Source: Blasia pusilla (Eukaryota; Marchantiophyta; Marchantiopsida; Blasiales). Taken from it: a stretch of DNA of 64,000 nucleotides. The position numbers were made by a program, and so were the translations under genes. Below the pieces are notes generated by a model. The model saw only the letters and a list, made by a program, of their open reading frames with translations, did not search any database and was not told the DNA's origin. The stretch spans positions 16,554,001 to 16,618,000 of the forward strand of contig CM114273.1 of the NCBI GenBank assembly GCA_050084515.1. The letters run 5' to 3'. Positions 35,101-47,060 of this stretch are shown here, piece after piece; position 1 is the stretch's first letter, and each line of letters opens with the position of its first letter.

Positions 35101-38100
35101 AAGGAAACATTATCGGAATTTTTGGTGATAATTTCTAGCAATGGAAAAATCTGGTGATGGAAATCGCAGGAAACTCCGAAAATGGAAAGTGACCTATCAG
35201 TTTTTAGGGAGAAAATCCGACCACCAAGATAGTGCCGCTCTGCAGTCCCAAATCCCTATACGACTGAAATGAGCAATGAGCATCTCTCCATGCCCCTCTA
35301 ACAACTTCACTGTCATTTCATCCTCCCTTTACGAGCAGAACATCCGGATCGGTAGACTGGCCTTTGACTCCCTTAAAGTGCAGGTGAAAAAGTCATGTAC
35401 TTACATCAAGATTTGAAGCGGACCATTGGCAATCATTCCCCATTTGAGTCGGTCCACAAGTCCCGACGGTCCAGTTAAATGTCAGACACACCTCATCCCC
35501 TGGAAGCCCCTCCGTCTCTCTTCCTGATGTTTGTGTTGAGATGAGATGAGGGATAGAGATCGCCAAATACCACCAACCGCGTCTTGGGCTTTCCACAGTC
35601 AAAGATCTTGAGCTGAGATTCCCTGTGTAATCGCTTTTGAAAGTGTCCGGAATCGCACCATATCTTAGTTGAATTACTGTTGTGTCATTCAGGCCTTCCT
35701 GAATCTCTTGACATTCGGAAGAGTTCTGATGTCCTTCTCCAGTTCCCGAAGATGAGCGGCCCCAGGAACAGTGAAAATTTATCTCCAATTCCGATACGAA
35801 ATTCATCATATAGAGAGAGAAGTAGCGTGACTCCCCCAAACTCATGCACTCCTGCCTTGATGAAGTCCCATCTGGTCTTGTGGTGTCTTCAGTGAAACTA
35901 TCTCGTCTTTCGTTGGTGTTGTGAAAAGAATCGTTGCCAGTGTCACTTTCTGGGCCTCTGTCACTGGATGGAGGAAGAGCCTTGATTCTCAAATTGCATC
36001 CAGGTCCCCCGAAAGCTTCACTTGGACAACCTAGAACTTGAACTTCTAATCCAAAAGTGTACTCTTTACCTCGAGAAATCTGTAAGTGATCACTCACATT
36101 AATCCTACGAGGACAACGCAAATTCTATGATACCTTGAGTCCAAATGATCATGAATCAGCTCACCTTACCTCATCATGACTGTAAGCAGATAAATTAAGA
36201 GAAAGCCTTACACCAAAGACCGGTCCTTCTCTCTAATATCACTGACCAGGTTTAGAACAAACAGAATGGTGATAGTAAGGAGAAAGAGCCATTCTGTCCA
36301 TGATAGAGACTCATAAGAGGAATAGACTGAATTTCTCACTTCCATATTATGTTCATTTCAGCGCTCGTTATCTGATCATAAAGTTCATGAGTTGCAATTG
36401 ACTTCTAGAATCATACCATTTGACTTTGAGTTCGGGTTGGCTTGGAGTCACTAAATATTCCGATATGTAGCATTCCAGAGAGCACCTGTGAAGGAAAGGA
36501 GAAAGAAAGATGAGTAAACTAGCATCGCTTCAAAAGTGTTTCAGAACTCTAATGTAGAGCTTTCTTATTCTTGAGCAGTTACTAACGGATTACATCGTAG
36601 GTGAGTCTGCCAGGAAATGGCATCAAGTGCTAAGACTGTACTTCAAACACTGCGCACCTCCATGTTCGTGACATTAACCGTCATAGTTTCGATGAACCAT
36701 GCACATTCCCCTGGAACAGAAGCATTATGAGTGCTTCCAGCAGCAATGAGTGCTTCCAGCAGTGAGCTCTCTGCAATAAGAGCGAGGACATGAGAAATAA
36801 CTACTAGAAGATAACACCAACCTTCAATCAAAAGGAAATGGTAAAGACTATACGATCAAAGAACGGAATGTAGTGTTAAAATAGTGCTTTCATTAGATAT
36901 CACTCAATCAGTTCTATGCGACACTCAGAAATGCAAACCAGCCCTTCAGCCTAATGCTAACTTGTGCACTGATTAACATTTAGAGACATATGCAGTGCCC
37001 TTACAGCTTCTCATTGCTCCTTACATCTCTGTAGACTTTGAGAAAAACATGAAAACATCGAGTGATTTTCTATTTGCACCAGAAACCTTTGCAACAAGGA
37101 GAGTGGATTGTGGTTTTGGAAAGAAAAGAAATAAGCGCCCTGGCGAACTCACTTGGTGGCATCACAAGCGGAGGTCCATTAAACCCAAAGCAGACAAGTG
37201 GTACCGTTTCTTCCGAATCTGCTCGTGCATCCTTCATCACCACCATTCAAGCGAGAAATCTCAATCCATCAGAGAAAATCCTCCAACTGCACAGTTTAAC
37301 GAGAGCTAAAGCAATATGTCAGTCAAAAACCCAAGAAGCCAACCTAATCTAGAGGGCACTGAGGACTTTGGACTGAATTTGAGAATTTCTGTCCCAATTT
37401 TTTTTAAAGGCAAATTGCTCACTTTTTACTCGCAAAACATACTGGGGAAACTTATTTTCGACAAAAATGATTTGTGGGCGAGACTTTGGCACTTAGAAGC
37501 CTCAAAAGTTATTTCTTAATGATGACACCCCCAATCTACGCTAGAGATCCATTGCTATTTTCTACGTTTGAAGTGATTCAAGAGTGAATTTGATCCGCCC
37601 CCAAAATTTGGCATGTTTCACGTAAAACTTGGAAGGATTCAGAGTAGCTGAACGAGAAACATCATATCATATGCATGAGAAAGGAGAGACACTTAACACA
37701 GAACTAGCCCACCTCTAGGAAGTTGATGAATATGGAGAAAACTTACTTCCGACCAATGCTGCGTCAGTGAGATCATTAATAACGAGAACCGAACAGGCAG
37801 CTCGACTGCCATCCAAACAAACATGTCTCAGAATAGATGTAGAATCCTTGTCGCGCCTTCTGATGTAAACTGTGTGCGAGACTATTAGACTACCAAGCCT
37901 TGAGAAACACTACTCCTCTTGATGCTATCATTCAAGAACCCTTACTTACTGAATCAAAGACTGGACTTCGCTCACTCAGCTCAGCTCACAGCAGTTTCGC
38001 TTTTCTGGTCGAGGAGCATAGCATTTGACAACAGCAAGACTAGCTAGGAAATTGCGGCAACTAATTAACACATTGACGAGCATCAGCGGATATTACGGAT

Positions 38101-38512
38101 CCAAAATTCCACTTCCAAATCCGCATGCGATCAAGTTCGGCAAGAGCTTCAGCTGTTGTAGTTTCAAATCTAAACCAAACAATTCAGCGAAGGCCCGATC
38201 TCCTGATGGACAAGGGCTGATCGCTATGCAGACGTGCAATTTTTATAATGAACTCATGCTGCAATTTGAACTCCAATTAGGTGAGATGCCAGCTTATCGA
38301 CAATTATCGACAGGCCTTCAGCAAGAAGTCCGTTTCGAACCTCTATAGTAGCTCCAACTCGAAGGTCCTATTTTTTCCTCTGGAAAGCGCTTCAATGACA
38401 AGACTTCTTCAGCGACACCGTCAGAACGTCCCGGCAAAGCAACAAAAAGCAACCATGACAACAGCAGCAGGTGGAGCACGCTCACGCGTCCCCTCCTCAT
38501 AATTGACACCAT
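32167..38512 (-). CDS. TMEM8/PGAP6-type seven-helix protein with EGF-like domain
   Basis: Sixteen exons join in phase to 931 codons: 38512-38341, 38169-38097, 37859-37747, 37218-37153, 36770-36658, 36485-36417, 36232-36165, 36104-35405, 35043-34421, 34294-34230, 34095-34016, 33782-33678, 33440-33304, 33101-32958, 32628-32530, 32335-32167. Domains: a signal peptide (VLHLLLLSWLLFVALPG), a long lumenal part with many N-glycosylation sites and VPTGAAGGALSIYLTS, an EGF-like module (CSGHGRCHVG ... YCHCDVAHGDFDC), then about seven helices. YHSCD and a C-terminal HSWWH carry the His/Asp/HxxxH set of the CREST hydrolase superfamily. Human PGAP6 is a GPI phospholipase; the plant members are uncharacterised as far as I know. 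The first donor (GTTCGA) and exons 2-4 are the least certain; exons from 36770 on are strong. Confidence 0.85.
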
Positions 38513-39840
38513 TTAAAAATCGGAATCAAATTCAAATCCTTGTCCTGCGGCTGAGAAATCTGCTATCTTTTGTTCTGTGATACCTGCACATGCGCCACTG
38601 GAATTCAGATCGGCGACTTGATCCAGGCTACTGAAAACGGGTATTGCGATAAAAAAACAGGAAGCGATCAAAATAAGGACTCAGGTAGGCGAGAGGCATC
38701 CGGTTTAAATCGCTGGTCCCCTCAGCCTCCTCCCAAGGGTACATACAGTTGCTCCTTCTACCCTGAAGCGAAAATACACACCTCTACATATGTATATACG
38801 CCACCCTCCCTAGTCCACAGAAAGCCGCATTGAATTCGCTACTTTCTGGAGTGCAGGCAAATTCGGACCAACAATTGCCAAAAGTTTCAAGTCAACGGGA
38901 TCCAAATGTCAACAGCTTCTCCAGGCAGCATCTAGGATTTCAAGACTGTCCGTAAACGCAGGCGCCAAAGCTCCACGTGCATCATCCGAGCGGAGCTCAT
39001 AATTCCATGGTCTGTATGCCAGATCAAAACCTGATGTCCTCCACCATTCCCTTGCTCCAAATTCCTCTCCGACTTTAGCTGCATCCTCCTTGGCCCCTCG
39101 CAATTCTCTCTCTCTGGATAAGAAACGAAATAAAAAATCAAATATATCTCTCAAGCAAATCAACTCTCTCTCTCCCTCTCTTTCCTCCTACACACACACC
39201 TTCATGATTACGATCCCTCTCTCTCCTCTGGACGAAAACGAAATCCAAAATCTCAATCTCTCTCCCTCTCTCTCTCTGGTCCCAGAGGACAATAAATCAT
39301 TTCATTCATTCATTTTCTCACAGATTTCCGAGTTTCAAAGATACACCAAAGTCCCGGTGAAGCGCACGAACCCAAAGCGCCTCTGCTGATCGACTTCCAC
39401 TCCGGTGCTCTTCGCCGATTCGGTTGCACGCGATCGCCACTTTTTTGTGGCGCACCATTTCGCTGAGCTCCGCCGATCCGCTGTTACGGTTGCGCGAGCG
39501 TCGTCCCGCAGACGTACGACGGAATTGTGCACGGAACGGGAGACGGGGCCCCGGCCCCAGCACCCGTCAAAACGCGCCACGCACAGACAGAAGACTCCAG
39601 CAACCCACCGATCGACGGTAGGATGGACGGAGTCAGCCTACGGGAACACCGGCGCTTGACTCCCGTAAGCGTGAAATGCAGTAATCTGTGTTTTAAACGC
39701 TCACAACTGCCACGGTCGTTGACTTTGGGACCTTTCGCTCCTGCGACGACCGATCGTCCTGGGAGCCGGGGCCGATCCTTCTGTCACTCGACTCACTCCT
39801 CCCATACGTTACTATTTATATTTACTACTGAGGTGTAGTA
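38513..39840. other. upstream region of the TMEM8-like gene, CT-rich
   Basis: Gene-like composition with CTCTCTC runs at 39105-39275 and a GC-rich part at 39330-39790. Open frames on both strands are short, overlap one another and show no domain. Likely promoter and leader, perhaps of a lost or unrecognised divergent gene. Confidence 0.4.
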
Positions 39841-40179
39841 ATTAGTACAAATACTTTTTTAAGTAGACACGTGTCGAATTAAGATGAACATAAAAAAATT
39901 CAATCGTAGAGGATGATGAACATAGATAAAATGGGTTTTACATAATAGTAATTTTTTTCCCGTGGGTGATAATCTGAAATTAGAAGACACACGTTAATAA
40001 AAATTATTTTTTAAAAATAGATTTTTTATAATACATCTAACTTGGCTCCAGACAGTTTTTCATAGATTTTATTTTATTAATTTTGAAAAAATAATTTATC
40101 TCTTTTCCAATCCTATCTTTCAACAAATAAAAGAAAATAGCTTATTTTGATGAAATTTTCTTCCCAAAAGAGAGATTAA

Positions 40180-41445
40180 ATTTTTCTCCCAATCTAACTT
40201 GAAAGTTACAAATAAAATAGAAATAAAATTTCTTCTTTTATTTTTAAGAATAATTCTTGTCCCATTGGTGTCCTATTATCCTTTTCATTTTTTCCCAAAA
40301 GAAAAAATTAATTTCCCCTCAAAACTAAACTATGAATTTCGTTTGCATGAACTTTGAAAAAAGAATTTGAACTTTTCAAATGAGGAAAGACTAAAAAAAA
40401 TGAAAGAGACTCTAGAAGAATTCACCAGGGAAAATGTTTGAATTTTAATTAATTATAATTAATTAATTTTTTGAAAACCTTGCCCTTTTTTTTGGCTTAG
40501 TATAAGCTAACATTACAAAAAATCATGACTTCATGGAAGAATTTGACAGGTCTTCAAAGTTTTTCAATTAGTAAAAAAAAATCACTTATTTTGATCCAAA
40601 TTTTGTCTCAAAATATTTTAAGAAAATCCCTCACAACTAAAGCTTGAAAAGGAGATTAAATGACACCTTTCTAAAGTAATGTGTAATTTCCCTGTCAAAA
40701 TTAACTTGAAATTGAAATTTTTAGTTTTTTTCCTAAATTTTGAAATAATATTTTGAATTCCTAAAATGAAAAAATAAATTGATGATGAAAAAGAGGTAAA
40801 TATTTTTGGGATTCTATTTTTTAAATTTAAATTGATCTTTAAACAAATAATAATAATAATTAAAAAACCTCGTTTCTATTTCATCTTAGTAAAGGGAAAA
40901 TGAAATAATAATTGAGTATCTTATAGGCTTCACACGAGGTGTTTACCGGGAGCTTCTTAGCCCAGGCTAATGCCCTTAATAATATGATTCATGGACAAAT
41001 TTGGATGGGGTCTTCAAAGTTTCTCAATTAGTAAAAGAAATTCACTCATTTTGAACCAAAGTTTGTCTCAAAATATTCTTCAAAAATACCTCACAATTAA
41101 ATCTTGAAAAGGAGATTAAATGACACATTTCTAAAGTAATATGTAACTTCCCTTCCAAAATTAACTTAAAATTGATTTTTTTAGTTTTTTCCCTAAAATT
41201 TGAAATAATAATTATAATTTCTAAAATGAAAAAATAAACTGATGATGAAAAATAGATAATTTATTTTTGGGATTCTATTTTTTATTTAAATTTATCTTTA
41301 AACAAAAAATAATTATTATTTAAAAACCTATTTTCTATCTCAACTTAGTATAGGGAAAATTAAAAAATAGTTGAGTATCTGACAGGCTTCACACGTAGCG
41401 TTGAGGGGAGGTTCTTAACCAGGGCTAACGCCCTTAATAAAATAA
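40180..41445 (+). repeat. AT-rich dispersed repeat R, two tandem copies
   Basis: The first copy is 40180-40975. The second (41011 on; shared TCTTCAAAGTTT at 40551 and 41011, offset 460) covers only the last part, to about 41445. Both end with GGCTTCACACG ... GGCTAA.GCCCTTAATA. A third, inverted copy is at 13500-14290. No coding capacity is seen; the repeat may be part of a non-autonomous element. Confidence 0.8.
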
Positions 41446-43893
41446 TAATAAGAATCCTTCTTTGGGATTTTGGAAGACTAATAGATACATAATGAGGTTA
41501 ACAAGGGGGAAGCGCGACTAGAAAAAGAATATGACGACGCATATAACACGGCGTGGAGAAGAATGGAAGAGACTAATCAATAATATTTGAAAGGACAAAT
41601 TTTATTTAAATGAATTGGACGTTTAGAAATTCATAACAAATGTGATTGGAGGGTTGAGGAATCTGCATATTAACTTGTATTCTCCAACCTCTCCATGTAG
41701 GGTTCGACTATCGTACATATTCAAAAAATATATTTAGATGATATAAATAAAATTAAAGTTAGTGATTAAAATAAGTGTAAGAAATGTGAATTTGGGGATA
41801 AATTTATTAATTTCAAGATGTATAAAAATTGACATGCCATGGGAAATAAGGGTGCAAGAAATTCAGCAAGTGGGAGATTTTGCACCACGTGGGTAGGAAA
41901 GATGCTTCCATTGGTTATACTAGTTTACTAATTTAGATGGTAAATTCTATTAAAGGAAATAATCAAAATTTTGGGAAATGATCCACCTATGAAGATTTTT
42001 CATTTTTTGCACAAGTTTAGCAATTGATAGAAAATATTCTATAGAAAAGTCCTCTCTCTCTCTCAATAAAGACAATTTTCAAATAGAAATTGGTGCAATT
42101 TTAATCTTTGAAATATTAAATATTGTGCACATGTATAACCCTACACAATCTATTTTTTTCTCATATCCATACAACAAACACCATCGATATTCACATTATC
42201 TATATACTAATTGGAAGATACAATTTTCTTTAGTTGCTCTTACAATTTGACATGTATCACTACTTTGCCAAACATTTTTTTGGGGGGTTAAGGTAAGGAG
42301 GGTGATATATTAACCCGAATTATTAATAAATAAGGATCCGTGCATGGCAAAGTCATTACTAGTACAAGTAGATCTATAAATTCTTGTTGACATTCACTAT
42401 TCGACATTGCTAATTGCACCCTACACACAAGCATTCCTCCACGGAATTATGCTACGACCTTATGCTAGTTCGTCACCAACAAAAAAATTGCTTAAAAAAA
42501 TGTGAAGCGCTTGTGCACACTACTTTCTTGGAAAAAATGCACCACCTATAAAGACACCTCTAATAGACTCTCGGAAGAGGTAACTTGGCTACGCACCTAC
42601 AAATAGCAAATTCCCCCTATCCCTCTCACATCCTTTTCATGTGACATGAAAATCAAAATGACCTACATAGACAACTTCACTCTTGGATTTACATACCATC
42701 ATCAAGTTGCATCCATCCCCTATCATGATGGAATTCTAACTCTAACATTCAAATTCTTACCCAACCCTAAAAGGAAGAGTGCTCCTCAAGATGAACATGA
42801 GAGAGGTGACTCTTGAAAGCCATCTTCTCACCTCTATATACCCTTATGAAGAGCCAAAAGAGTTCTTTGCCAAATTTTAGCGGACCTATACACACATATT
42901 ATTGGGTAACGAGGCACCTCATCCAAAATTTGAAAAAAAAGATTTGTTAAGAAGATCAATCTCGACTCAAGGGAGTTTTTTGGAACCCCATCCAACAACT
43001 CAAGACAAAGTTGTGTCTAAAACTTATTAAACGTTGACAATGTTGATCGAGTAGAAGTCTACTTGTCAACCGAGTATGGTGTGGTAGCATAGAGGACCTT
43101 GACAATGTTTTCTTAGAGTGCCTTTGGATTTCACTTGAAGTTAATGTGACTGTTGTTATAGGTAGTACAAGCAACACGTGAAGAATAAAGGAAAGGGAAT
43201 GAACATTAAACCAAGAATGAATGAGAAGAAAATGAGAAGTAGAGATGCAAAAAACTCATTTTCTTGCTGCCCAATTGCCACTTGTCAAATAGAGAGGTGT
43301 TTGCAAATCAAGAAGGCACTCTTCCATGTAATATAAAATGTTGGAGTGCCTTTTTAATTTGCAAATACTTCTCACAATGGGATGCCGTAGTAATCATAAC
43401 AAGAAATATTAGTGTACGAAGGGGGCGAACACAAAATTAAAATTTATTTCGTTTCCCCGAAATATGGAATTTTTTTTCTTGATGCCACCTATCAAGCATA
43501 GGGGTGTTTTCAAATAAAAAAATCACTCTCAAATATTAATTAAAATAGAAAATCGGATCTTAAGACCGCTCCTCACGAAAGAAATGAAAGAAAAAGAAAT
43601 GACGCGAGAAGACGACCGAACAATTCGCAGGAACGTCCACTGCCCGTCCCTCGACCCCGAATAACTGCCCAGATCCATCCATCCCAACATTCCGTCCGTG
43701 GCACCGACACAGAGGAGAGCGAGAGAGAGAGAGAGAGAGGAGTGACAGGAACCAGAAAGCGCAGGTCCTTTCTGTGTCCGGATGAGGAGAAGAGAAGAGA
43801 AGAGAAGAGGAGAGAGAGAGAGTGAGAGAGGGAGAAGAAGAGACGGAAGGGACCCACAAAAGCTCGAATGTGGACAGACATAGAGAAACGGCT
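41446..43893. other. AT-rich intergenic region with terminal-unit fragments
   Basis: No gene is seen. GGATCCGTGCATGGC, then TTACTAGT, at 42334-42363 resembles a plus-strand hairpin-plus-CTAG terminus and may be the end of an element that includes the R copies. 43257-43340 is a copy of the E1 terminal unit (TTTTCTTGCTGCCCAATTGCC ... AGGTGTTTGCAAATCAAG). 43450-43540 looks like a second, worn copy. Confidence 0.5.
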
Positions 43894-44439
43894 ATGGATT
43901 GCGAGCTTTCCTGCGTCCCCCGTCTGCTCTTTGAACCAAGGCACCGTCTGCTCGTAGGCATACTGACAGAGTTCTACCGCTTTAGTAGATAGTCGGGGAA
44001 TGGCGGCCATGGATTGCGGGCTTTTCTGCGTCCTCCGCTTCTTCTGCTGAAGCACCGCGTGCTCATAGATTGACGGTCTTGCCGCTTTAGTGGATAGAGA
44101 GAGGGCCGTGCATTGCGGCCTTTCCGGCGAGTTCTTCTTTGAGCTAAAGCACCGGGTCCTAATAGACAGAGAAAGGGAGTTCTGCCGCTTTAGTGGATAG
44201 GTGGAGAAAGAAGGTCATGGATTGCGAGCTTTCCTGTTTCCGCGCCTACTCTTCGAGCAGAAGCGCGGCGTCATTATAGACAGGGAGACGGATAGAGTTC
44301 TGTGTGGATTGCGAGCTTGTCTATGTCCCCGGCTCTTCCTCGAGATGAAGCACAGCGTCCTCATAGACGGATAGACGGACAGAGAGATACGGCCATGGAT
44401 TGCGAGCCTTTCTGTGTCTCCCTCTCCGTCTCGCGCTGA
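43894..44439 (+). promoter_or_regulatory. reiterated upstream ORFs beginning Met-Asp-Cys
   Basis: Four of the six leader repeats keep the ATG and open short reading frames in the sense strand: 43894-43992 (32 codons), 44009-44050 (13), 44217-44279 (20) and 44395-44439 (14). All start Met-Asp-Cys-Glu/Gly. If the transcript begins upstream of 43894, scanning ribosomes would meet these before the main start at 44544. The peptides diverge after the first residues, so any role may be in initiation and not in the peptide. Confidence 0.5.
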
Positions 44440-44460
44440 AGCACCGCATCCGCATAAACA
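43894..44460 (+). repeat. leader tandem repeat of the LETM1-like gene, six copies
   Basis: The key block ATGGATTGCGAGCTTTCCTG starts at 43894, 44009, 44109 (GTGCATT variant), 44217, 44304 (GTGGATT) and 44395, spacing 115, 100, 108, 87 and 91. Each unit continues with a TCTTCGAGCAGAAGCACCG-like block, GTCCTCATAGACAG, and usually TCTGCCGCTTTAGTGGATAG. The last copy ends 105 bases before the start codon. Confidence 0.9.
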
Positions 44461-44465
44461 GACAC

Positions 44466-44466
<1 letters not shown>

Positions 44467-44498
<32 letters not shown>

Positions 44499-44499
44499 T
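44467..44499 (+). repeat. GACA microsatellite
   Basis: About eight GACA units in the leader just before the LETM1-like start codon. Confidence 0.9.
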
Positions 44500-44543
44500 C
44501 GATACAGCAATCTCGTGCATTCCGTCCCGCCCACGGCAGTGCC

Positions 44544-47060
44544 ATGGCTGCTGGCAGCCTTGGGGTACAAATTTCTCCCGTGGGTTTCCCCAGGCTGCCA
44601 GGGGTTGCGGAGATTGCCCCTCTGCTGAGAAGCTCCGTGAGGGCGCATTCTCATCGAAGGCCTCCCGATTTCTCGCGACGGGGTTCGGTGAGAGGAAGAG
44701 CGGCAGCAGCTAATGGCGTGGGCTTTTCTTACCCCACTGCTCGGCCGTGGCTCCTGTCACCCATGGCCGATTGTGGCGCCGCGGGATTGGCCTCTCTGGG
44801 CACGGGATTGTCATCTTTTTCTCGCCGCATGTCGTCCCAGTCCTGCAGCACCTCCGACCCGAGCTCGGGTGGAGGTTCTTCACATGCATTGCCTTGCGGC
44901 GCCGGGATAGCGATGAGGAGGAGCTCCCCGGCCACAATTCAGCTCATCGTTGCATCCACGAGGAGACGCGGGCAACGTGTGGTGGTTTTCGCCTTCGAGC
45001 AGACAGATTTCCAGCAAGGGTCGCTGTGGAGCGGAGTAGCCGCAGATGAGAGGAAGGGGGACAGTGCCAATGGAAATGGATCCAAACTGGAGCGAGGGGG
45101 TGCGGCCGAGGACGAGGCCACCCTGGAGACGCAGTCCCGGTTGCGGAGATTGGAGGTGCTGGTGCTTTTGAGGAGATTGTACAGAGATGTCATGAAATCA
45201 GAAAGAGTTCTGGACACTGCGATTCCTAGGGTTGCCTCGAACGAGGTTACTGAGGACAGCGGTGGGAAGAAATCCAAGGTCAGGCGGGTTAGTGACTGGC
45301 TATGGTGGGGGCGGAGGTCGAGGCAATCGGACGGGAACCAAGAGCTCATAGTCAGCAGCGGGTTGGAGCTGTTGGAGTACGCGGAAGACATCAGAGACCT
45401 CGCTGTTGCCCTGCAGAGGGATTTGCGAGGTGTGGATGGCTTGCTCCCAATCGTTTTCGACGAGGATTCCAATGCGGAAAGCATAGTTGTGGAGACCGTG
45501 CAGAAAATTGGAACGAGTCTGGAGGATCTGGCGGAGAGAGTCGAGGCGTCACTTTCCGAGGAGGAGAGGGAAGTCGCATTCAGGCAGAAGGCGGAAGAGG
45601 AGCAGCGAGAGAGGGATGAGAACATGCAGTCGCGAGTGCTGAGGAGGCTCGAGAGATTGCCGGATACGAGTGCAGTTCTGGATCGGGTGATCAAACGCGT
45701 TGCGACTGTGGATCTGAACGAGGTGGACATGGATGCCATCCAAGTGAGGGGCCAACGAACTTTGCAGTTTCTTGTGGAGACTTGGCGTCGGTTGAACGGG
45801 CGGCCTGGCTCTTCCGCAATCGAGCCCATCACCGCAGTGTTGCCGAGACCCACGTCTCTTCGGCCCCAGCTGGAGCAGAGAAAGCTTGCTTTGATTCTGG
45901 AGGTCGAAGCTCTGGACAAGAAATTGGGAGAAGCCAGCCGAGTGCGAGAGTCCAAGCTCAGACAGAAGAACGTTTTGAAAAGAACCCGCCTCGCCAGTGA
46001 AATCAGGACTATGGATGATGAGGTGAACGAGCTGAGGAAAATCCTTGCAGTTAGGACCCTGCAGTTGGAGATGCAGCTGATATACATGTATCTGGAGGAC
46101 GATGTTTTGCAAGTGTCAGACGACATCAGATCCGATGAAGATGAGAGCTTACTTGTGGCAGAATTCGGGCTTCTTGATGCCGATTTGGCCGCACTGAGAA
46201 CGGCTGTTGATCGGAACGAAGCGATTCTGATTCAGGACGAAGAGCTTGAAGACCTTGCTATCGACATACCAGATTTGAAGAACCGACTGGGCATTGTGGA
46301 AGAAGCCAGCATTCCTTTGCAGAAACGGGTGCAGATGTCCATCTCGGATGGTCTGGTCAAGGTCAAGGAAGGCGCAGGGTTTTACGGCCGCGGTCTTCGA
46401 CTTCTAGGGGGGGATTTGGCCTATTCAGGTCATCTGTTCTGGGCTGCAGTCATGGGTTCGACGTTGAAGCCTCGGGAAGTTCAAACACTGAGGAGAACAT
46501 TCAAAGACATTTTCACAATGGTTCCATTCACCATCATATTGATTGCACCCATCACTCCTGTTGGTCATGTTATGGTGTTCTCCTTCCTTCAGCGCTACTT
46601 CCCTGGATTCTTTCCTAGCTCCTTCTCTAACAAGCGCCAAGAAGTGATGAAGCGGTACGAGCTCATAAGGGAGGGAGTGAGGCTAGCAGTGACTGAACGC
46701 GAGAAGGAGGATGCTGCGGCGCTGGCAGCTGTAGCTGCAGCTGAAACCTTTGAAGCATCCGATGAGGAATTGCAACCTGCCAAAAAGCAGGAAGGCGGAT
46801 CTGGTTCTGCTGTCAATAGACTCCGGCAAAGACCCAGGCCCGATAGATTGTTAATTTTGCAGGATAGGTTACCGGAAATTGCCAGACAGATCGCTGGAAT
46901 GAAAGAAGAAAGGAAAGACGAGGATTCGATGTCTGCAGGGAGCAGATACAAGAAGAAGAGTTTGATGGAGAGGGCTGATGGAACACTTGCTTTAGACACC
47001 TCTGCAGATGCTTCATCGGGTACAAGTTTTAGATCTCAGGAGGACGGCAATGATAGCTAG
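44544..47060 (+). CDS. LETM1-like protein, 838 aa, intronless
   Basis: The ATG at 44544 sits in a strong context (GTGCCATGGCT). The frame is open further upstream, but only through the GACA repeat and a non-ATG codon. Residues 1 to about 130 are Ser/Arg/Gly-rich with few acids, like an organelle transit peptide. A long, highly charged helical and coiled-coil region spans about 180-560. The LETM1-type domain is near 610-720: [19 protein letters not shown], then [17 protein letters not shown], the membrane helix [18 protein letters not shown], and [13 protein letters not shown] followed by [15 protein letters not shown]1 proteins act in mitochondrial cation/proton balance and ribosome association. 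Plants also have a second LETM1-like class, whose compartment I cannot decide here. The tail (about 740-838) is polar. A single exon of this length contrasts with its intron-rich neighbours. Confidence 0.88.
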   Translation: MAAGSLGVQISPVGFPRLPGVAEIAPLLRSSVRAHSHRRPPDFSRRGSVRGRAAAANGVGFSYPTARPWLLSPMADCGAAGLASLGTGLSSFSRRMSSQSCSTSDPSSGGGSSHALPCGAGIAMRRSSPATIQLIVASTRRRGQRVVVFAFEQTDFQQGSLWSGVAADERKGDSANGNGSKLERGGAAEDEATLETQSRLRRLEVLVLLRRLYRDVMKSERVLDTAIPRVASNEVTEDSGGKKSKVRRVSDWLWWGRRSRQSDGNQELIVSSGLELLEYAEDIRDLAVALQRDLRGVDGLLPIVFDEDSNAESIVVETVQKIGTSLEDLAERVEASLSEEEREVAFRQKAEEEQRERDENMQSRVLRRLERLPDTSAVLDRVIKRVATVDLNEVDMDAIQVRGQRTLQFLVETWRRLNGRPGSSAIEPITAVLPRPTSLRPQLEQRKLALILEVEALDKKLGEASRVRESKLRQKNVLKRTRLASEIRTMDDEVNELRKILAVRTLQLEMQLIYMYLEDDVLQVSDDIRSDEDESLLVAEFGLLDADLAALRTAVDRNEAILIQDEELEDLAIDIPDLKNRLGIVEEASIPLQKRVQMSISDGLVKVKEGAGFYGRGLRLLGGDLAYSGHLFWAAVMGSTLKPREVQTLRRTFKDIFTMVPFTIILIAPITPVGHVMVFSFLQRYFPGFFPSSFSNKRQEVMKRYELIREGVRLAVTEREKEDAAALAAVAAAETFEASDEELQPAKKQEGGSGSAVNRLRQRPRPDRLLILQDRLPEIARQIAGMKEERKDEDSMSAGSRYKKKSLMERADGTLALDTSADASSGTSFRSQEDGNDS

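Noticed and set aside
39318-39838. Overlapping open frames of 80-100 codons on both strands
   Set aside because: Arg/Thr/Ser-rich in all frames, typical of GC-rich leader DNA; no domain.
44400-44543. In-frame N-terminal extension of the LETM1-like protein
   Set aside because: Begins at a TTG, not ATG, and is encoded by the leader repeat and GACA microsatellite; the ATG at 44544 has a strong context.
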